Below, piece by piece: positions 5,701 to 8,636 of a stretch of DNA of 8,636 bases (positions are counted from its first letter, which is position 1; every line of letters starts with the position of its first letter). Location: the NCBI GenBank assembly GCA_017354095.1, contig JAFMRP010000154.1, forward strand, positions 1-8,636, given 5' to 3'. This stretch comes from Ktedonobacteraceae bacterium. Its GTDB lineage: Bacteria; Chloroflexota; Ktedonobacteria; Ktedonobacterales; Ktedonobacteraceae. The notes under the pieces are model-generated. The model ran no database searches and was not told where the DNA came from. It saw only the letters and a list, made by a program, of their open reading frames with translations. Position numbers and translations under genes: made by a program.

Positions 5701-6834
5701 TTAACGATTGCTACTCATCGGCATAATAATATACGTATAATCCTCGTCGCCCACTGGCTTGACCACCCCCGGTCGCGTGTTCGAGGTAATCTCCAGCGCA
5801 ACCTCCGGCGTATCAAGAACCGCCAGCACATCTGCCAGGTAACGCGCATTAAAGATCATCTCCTGCTCACCTCCATCGACCGCCGCATTGATCGTGCAGA
5901 CGTTATCACCCACATCTTCGGCCGTGGCTTCCAACGTCAGCGCACCGGGCTCCACACCACTGCCCCCTACGATCTTGACACGCGTAATATTCGAGCTATC
6001 GCGCGCGAACGGCATCACTGACCTTACCGCGGCGGCGAACTCCTTCGTATCCAGCACAGCACGCGTCGTATACTCCTTAGGAATGACATTGCGGAAAGGA
6101 GGATAGGTCGCCTCGATCAGCCGCGAGACCAGGTCGATCTGCTCGGTATGGAAAAGCACCTGGCTGCTGTTGGGCGTCACGACCATCTGCACACTACCCT
6201 CGTTCGGCAGGATACGTGCCAGCTCCGTCAGAGTGCGCGCGGGAATGAGAATGTCCTCGTGGTTCGTCGTATGACCGGGTAGAGGCGCGACACGCACCGC
6301 CAGCCGGAAAGAATCGGCGGCTGCCAGCGTCATCTGCTCGTTGTTGACCGAGACTAGAATACTCTGGAAGACATGACGCGAATTCTCCGCGTCGGCCGCG
6401 ATGGCTACCTCCGCAATCATACGCTTGAACTGCGCCGTCTCCAGAATCACAGGCGTCTCACTGCCCTCCGCGCTGGGGATCTCTGGAAACTCCGATGGGT
6501 CCATGCCCTTGATATTGGATGTGGTACGCATGCTCTTGACGTTGACAGTATGCGTCTCGTCCGCGACCGTAATGTCAATCGTCGCCTGCGGCAGGCTGCC
6601 CACCAGGTCAGAGAACAGTTTGGCCGGAACAGTCGTCGAACCCTCTTCCTGGATCTCAGCCTCAATCCAGCAATTAATACCTATCTCCAGATTCGTCGCG
6701 GACAACCTCAAACGACCCTGATCCGTGGCCAGTAAAATATTGACAAGAATAGGTAGTGTGCTGCGACTCGAAACCGCGTGGCTGACGACAGAAAGGCCAC
6801 GGCTCAAGTCCTGTTGCTTACACGTGATTTTCAC
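5701..6834 (-). CDS. dnaN: DNA polymerase III beta subunit (sliding clamp)
   Basis: DnaN dimerises into the ring that tethers the replicative polymerase and other repair and replication partners to DNA. The 377 residues match the usual 365-380 and contain the three repeated clamp folds (about 1-125, 126-253 and 254-377). Recognisable blocks are KITCKQQDLSRGLSVVSHAV near the N-terminus, RSTLPILVNILL, PAKLFSDLVGSLP, EFPEIPS at the end of domain I, IPARTLTELARIL in domain II, FNARYLADVLAVL in domain III, and the C-terminal YTYIIMPMSSNR typical of clamps. GTG at 6834 was chosen because GGAGGA lies seven bases upstream and family proteins begin MKI/MKF; the frame extends to an ATG at 6870, but its 12 extra codons cover the ribosome-binding site. 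recF follows in the same direction. dnaA and gyrB are not adjacent, unlike the common dnaA-dnaN-recF-gyrB order. Confidence 0.97.
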   Translation of the reverse strand: MKITCKQQDLSRGLSVVSHAVSSRSTLPILVNILLATDQGRLRLSATNLEIGINCWIEAEIQEEGSTTVPAKLFSDLVGSLPQATIDITVADETHTVNVKSMRTTSNIKGMDPSEFPEIPSAEGSETPVILETAQFKRMIAEVAIAADAENSRHVFQSILVSVNNEQMTLAAADSFRLAVRVAPLPGHTTNHEDILIPARTLTELARILPNEGSVQMVVTPNSSQVLFHTEQIDLVSRLIEATYPPFRNVIPKEYTTRAVLDTKEFAAAVRSVMPFARDSSNITRVKIVGGSGVEPGALTLEATAEDVGDNVCTINAAVDGGEQEMIFNARYLADVLAVLDTPEVALEITSNTRPGVVKPVGDEDYTYIIMPMSSNR

Positions 6835-6882
6835 TAGCGATTCCTCCAGACACAACCATATAGCATACAAAAGTTCCTGGCT

Positions 6883-6912
6883 AGTATAGCCTATCTAATA
6901 GGAGCATGTAAA
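6883..6912 (-). promoter_or_regulatory. Probable dnaN-recF promoter
   Basis: On the minus strand TTTACA (6912-6907), an 18-bp spacer and TATACT (6888-6883): each five of six consensus positions. Transcription would start near 6876, about 42 bases before the dnaN GTG. The -35 lies inside one arm of the inverted repeat at 6909-6954. Confidence 0.6.
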
Positions 6913-6954
6913 CCATATCGATGCAACAGCGTCCCCCCTCAACAACATGGTTTA
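6909..6954. repeat. 8-bp inverted repeat TAAACCAT/ATGGTTTA over the dnaN promoter
   Basis: TAAACCAT (6909-6916) and ATGGTTTA (6947-6954) are perfect reverse complements 30 bases apart. The downstream arm on the transcript overlaps the -35 hexamer, and AACCATAT recurs at 6854-6861 and 6911-6918. It could be a pair of binding half-sites controlling dnaN; as a terminator for the preceding CoA-transferase gene it lacks a T run and has a long loop. Confidence 0.4.
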
Positions 6955-6992
6955 GCTGCCTTTTGCTCTCCATCCGCTTGTACTATACTATG

Positions 6993-8150
6993 CTATTCTT
7001 CTTCTCCAGGCGAAAAGCGGATATCGACCTCGTCATTATCTTCACCCAGCAGTGGAGGCGCCTTATAGAGCCGCGCAGGCGTTTCTGAGAGCCGCATGGG
7101 CGAACCCGAAAGACGAATATTCCCCGCCGTAGGATGCTCACAATCCCAGATAAATCCGCGCGCCATAAGCTGCTCGTGCGTGAAAACCTGGCCGATAGAG
7201 TTGATAGGACCACAGGGAATACCAGCCGCGCGCAGCTTCGCCAGCCAGTCATCGCTATCACGCTTTCTGAACTCTCTCTGCAACTCTGGAATGAGCTCAA
7301 GGCGATGTATCACGCGCTGCGGATTGCTGGCGAAGCGCGCATCACGCGCCAGATCCATTCGCTCCAGCTGCTGGCAGAGCGCAGCATAGAGGCGATCATT
7401 GCCACAGGTGACGACAATGGCCCCGTCACGCGTGCGAAAAGCCTGGTAAGGCACGATGTTAGGATGCTCATTGCCGTAGCGTAACGCCTCCCGCCCCGAT
7501 ATCAGATGGTTGGCCGAGACGTTTCCCAGTAATGAAACGGTCGTCTCAAGCAGCGAGATATCAATATATTGTCCTCTGCCCGTACGCTGCCGGTGATAGA
7601 GCGCGGCCAGAATCGCCATACAAGCATACATACCGGCGGAGATATCACTGACCGGCGCACCAACGCGCTGCGGTTCACTATCAATCTCGCCGGTAACCGC
7701 CATAATGCCCGCTTCAGCCTGCGCGACAAAATCATAGCCCGGCCGGGCGCTGTGCGGCCCATCCTGCCCATAACCACTGATCGAACAGTAGATCAGACCG
7801 GGATTATACTTGCGCACATCCTCATAACCCAGCCCGTAACGCGCCAGTGATCCCGGCCGGAAATTTTCCACCAGCACGGTCGCTCCCTGTACCATCTCCA
7901 GCAGGCGCTGCTGGCCCTCTGGCGTGCTGAAATCAAGCGTGACGCTGTACTTGTTGCGGTTTAGACCCAGATAATAAGCACTTTCTCCCCCGATATAGGG
8001 CGGCCCAAACTCGCGCGTGTCATCGCCCCTGTCAGGCTGCTCGACCTTGATAACTGTGGCTCCCAGGTCCCCCAGCAACATGGTGCAGTAAGGACCCGCG
8101 AAAACACGCGATAGGTCGATCACAACAACATCTGAGAGAGCTGCATTCAC
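6993..8150 (-). CDS. Family III CoA-transferase (CaiB/BaiF type)
   Basis: Family III enzymes move CoA between carboxylic acids through an aspartyl-CoA intermediate; members include formyl-CoA transferase, CaiB carnitine CoA-transferase and succinyl-CoA-dependent transferases. The 385 residues fit the family's ~380-430. Seen: DLSRVFAGPYCTMLLGDLGA (12-31), VIKVEQP (33-39) and ENFRPG (95-100), standard N-terminal blocks; YCSISGYGQDGP (121-132); PGYDFVAQAEAG (137-148); and GAPVSDISAG (164-173), whose Asp169 aligns with the catalytic aspartate. IPCGPINS (311-318) is the usual C-terminal domain motif. The last ~15 residues are acidic and poorly conserved. GTG at 8150 was chosen because GGAGG lies five bases upstream; the overlapping ATG at 8146 is out of frame. 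It lies 17 bases after the GAF gene and is probably co-transcribed with it. Substrates cannot be assigned; no acyl-CoA dehydrogenase or hydratase gene is in view. Confidence 0.92.
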   Translation of the reverse strand: MNAALSDVVVIDLSRVFAGPYCTMLLGDLGATVIKVEQPDRGDDTREFGPPYIGGESAYYLGLNRNKYSVTLDFSTPEGQQRLLEMVQGATVLVENFRPGSLARYGLGYEDVRKYNPGLIYCSISGYGQDGPHSARPGYDFVAQAEAGIMAVTGEIDSEPQRVGAPVSDISAGMYACMAILAALYHRQRTGRGQYIDISLLETTVSLLGNVSANHLISGREALRYGNEHPNIVPYQAFRTRDGAIVVTCGNDRLYAALCQQLERMDLARDARFASNPQRVIHRLELIPELQREFRKRDSDDWLAKLRAAGIPCGPINSIGQVFTHEQLMARGFIWDCEHPTAGNIRLSGSPMRLSETPARLYKAPPLLGEDNDEVDIRFSPGEEE

Positions 8151-8167
8151 GAAAACCTCCGATCACG

Positions 8168-8636
8168 TTAGTCCAGCAGCAGAAGCTCGGCCTCCAGTGC
8201 CTGCCAGACCTGCTTCTCCGCTTCGGGACGAGTGAGGCTGCGGCCCTCCGCTTTGGCATGGAGCATAAGTTGAGTGACGCGCTGTTGAAACTGGTCCAAC
8301 AACGTTTTCTGCATCGCTGGCATCGGCATCACACCCAGCACAATCCGATTCAGCCCAAAGAAGTCGTCTCCCTCAAAAGCCAGCGATAACAACTCGGTGT
8401 AAGATTGGATCAGCTGCAAATGATCCGGCCTGAAAAAGTCCATTTCCGGGCTAAACAGGTAAAGACAACCAGCAGAACGCTGATCACGTAATATAGGGGT
8501 GGCAACGAAACTTCCGGGGCTGGAAACACCATAACAGGAATAGATCCATTCCAGTTCGTGCTGGTCTGGCTTGGAATGCTGCCGCCCTGTCCTCACTGCC
8601 TGGCCAACCGGCGACTCCGCCCCCATAAAAAGCACA
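8168..8636 (-). CDS. GAF-domain protein, C-terminal part, partial
   Basis: The frame is open to the right edge, so this is probably the last 155 residues of a longer protein; the first visible codon, GTG at 8635, has no upstream sequence to judge it. Fragment residues ~1-90 look like the second half of a GAF domain: ESPVGQAVRTG (7-17), SFVATPILRDQRSAGCLYLFSP (42-63) as the core strands with the usual small-ligand pocket, then DFFRPDHLQLIQSYTELLSLAF (66-87) as the closing helix. The final ~60 residues are predicted helical (around 105-128 and 136-154) and end in EAELLLLD. GAF domains bind cyclic nucleotides, chromophores or small metabolites and often sit in signalling proteins. No kinase, cyclase or HTH output domain follows, so any output would be N-terminal or by protein contact. 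TAA is at 8170-8168, 17 bases before the CoA-transferase start. Confidence 0.72.
   Translation of the reverse strand, partial: VLFMGAESPVGQAVRTGRQHSKPDQHELEWIYSCYGVSSPGSFVATPILRDQRSAGCLYLFSPEMDFFRPDHLQLIQSYTELLSLAFEGDDFFGLNRIVLGVMPMPAMQKTLLDQFQQRVTQLMLHAKAEGRSLTRPEAEKQVWQALEAELLLLD

Noticed and set aside
5368..6021. Plus-strand open frame of 217 codons across recF, the spacer and dnaN
   Set aside because: It is antisense to both conserved genes and its Arg/His-rich translation resembles no protein family.
6978..6992. TACTATACTA-type promoter-like sequence reading rightward into the CoA-transferase gene
   Set aside because: It would only give antisense RNA and has no good -35; it appears to be AT-rich spacer sequence.

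Overview
The window looks like chromosomal DNA from a Ktedonobacteria-type Chloroflexota. This is an inference from the protein flavour: a DUF4012 surface protein with a transposase-like N-terminal helix-turn-helix, a free-standing dnaN-recF pair, a GAF protein and a CaiB/BaiF CoA-transferase. Composition is mixed: genes are GC-rich (dnaN, recF, the CoA-transferase and most of the DUF4012 gene), while the left end and the long spacer at 831-1332 are AT-richer. No RNA gene, CRISPR array, insertion sequence or replication origin was found.

Left part (1-1332): a leftward marR-ABC exporter operon. A MarR-family repressor (339-830) overlaps by an ATGA junction the first 114 codons of a multidrug-type ABC exporter half-transporter (342 to beyond the left edge). 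The promoter has consensus hexamers (TTGACA-18-TATAAT), with a 15-bp palindrome (ATTAGG-CAA-CCTAAT) on its -10 and start site, the textbook layout for a self-repressing MarR switch. About 190 bp further upstream a second leftward promoter (TTGACA-18-TATATT) has its -10 flanked by two copies of CGATATATCG, themselves arms of a 14-bp perfect inverted repeat. What that promoter serves is unknown: a 33-codon ORF lies just downstream, or it is a distal second promoter for the exporter operon.

Middle (1333-4314): one large rightward gene for a 993-residue protein with three parts: a cytoplasmic HTH-like N-terminus resembling the N-terminal domain of Mu/integrase-type transposases, a long acidic/Thr/Pro-rich linker, and one transmembrane helix leading to a large extracytoplasmic DUF4012 region. 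It is the least understood item in the window.

Right part (4345-8636): leftward genes in the transcription order GAF-domain protein (partial), CaiB/BaiF family III CoA-transferase, dnaN and recF. The first two are 17 nt apart and probably co-transcribed. dnaN has its own promoter in the 158-nt gap. recF follows dnaN after a 174-nt spacer with three stem-loops, two of them strong, resembling dispersed palindromic repeats. dnaA and gyrB are not beside this pair. recF and the DUF4012 gene converge, with 30 nt between stop codons and a shared hairpin.
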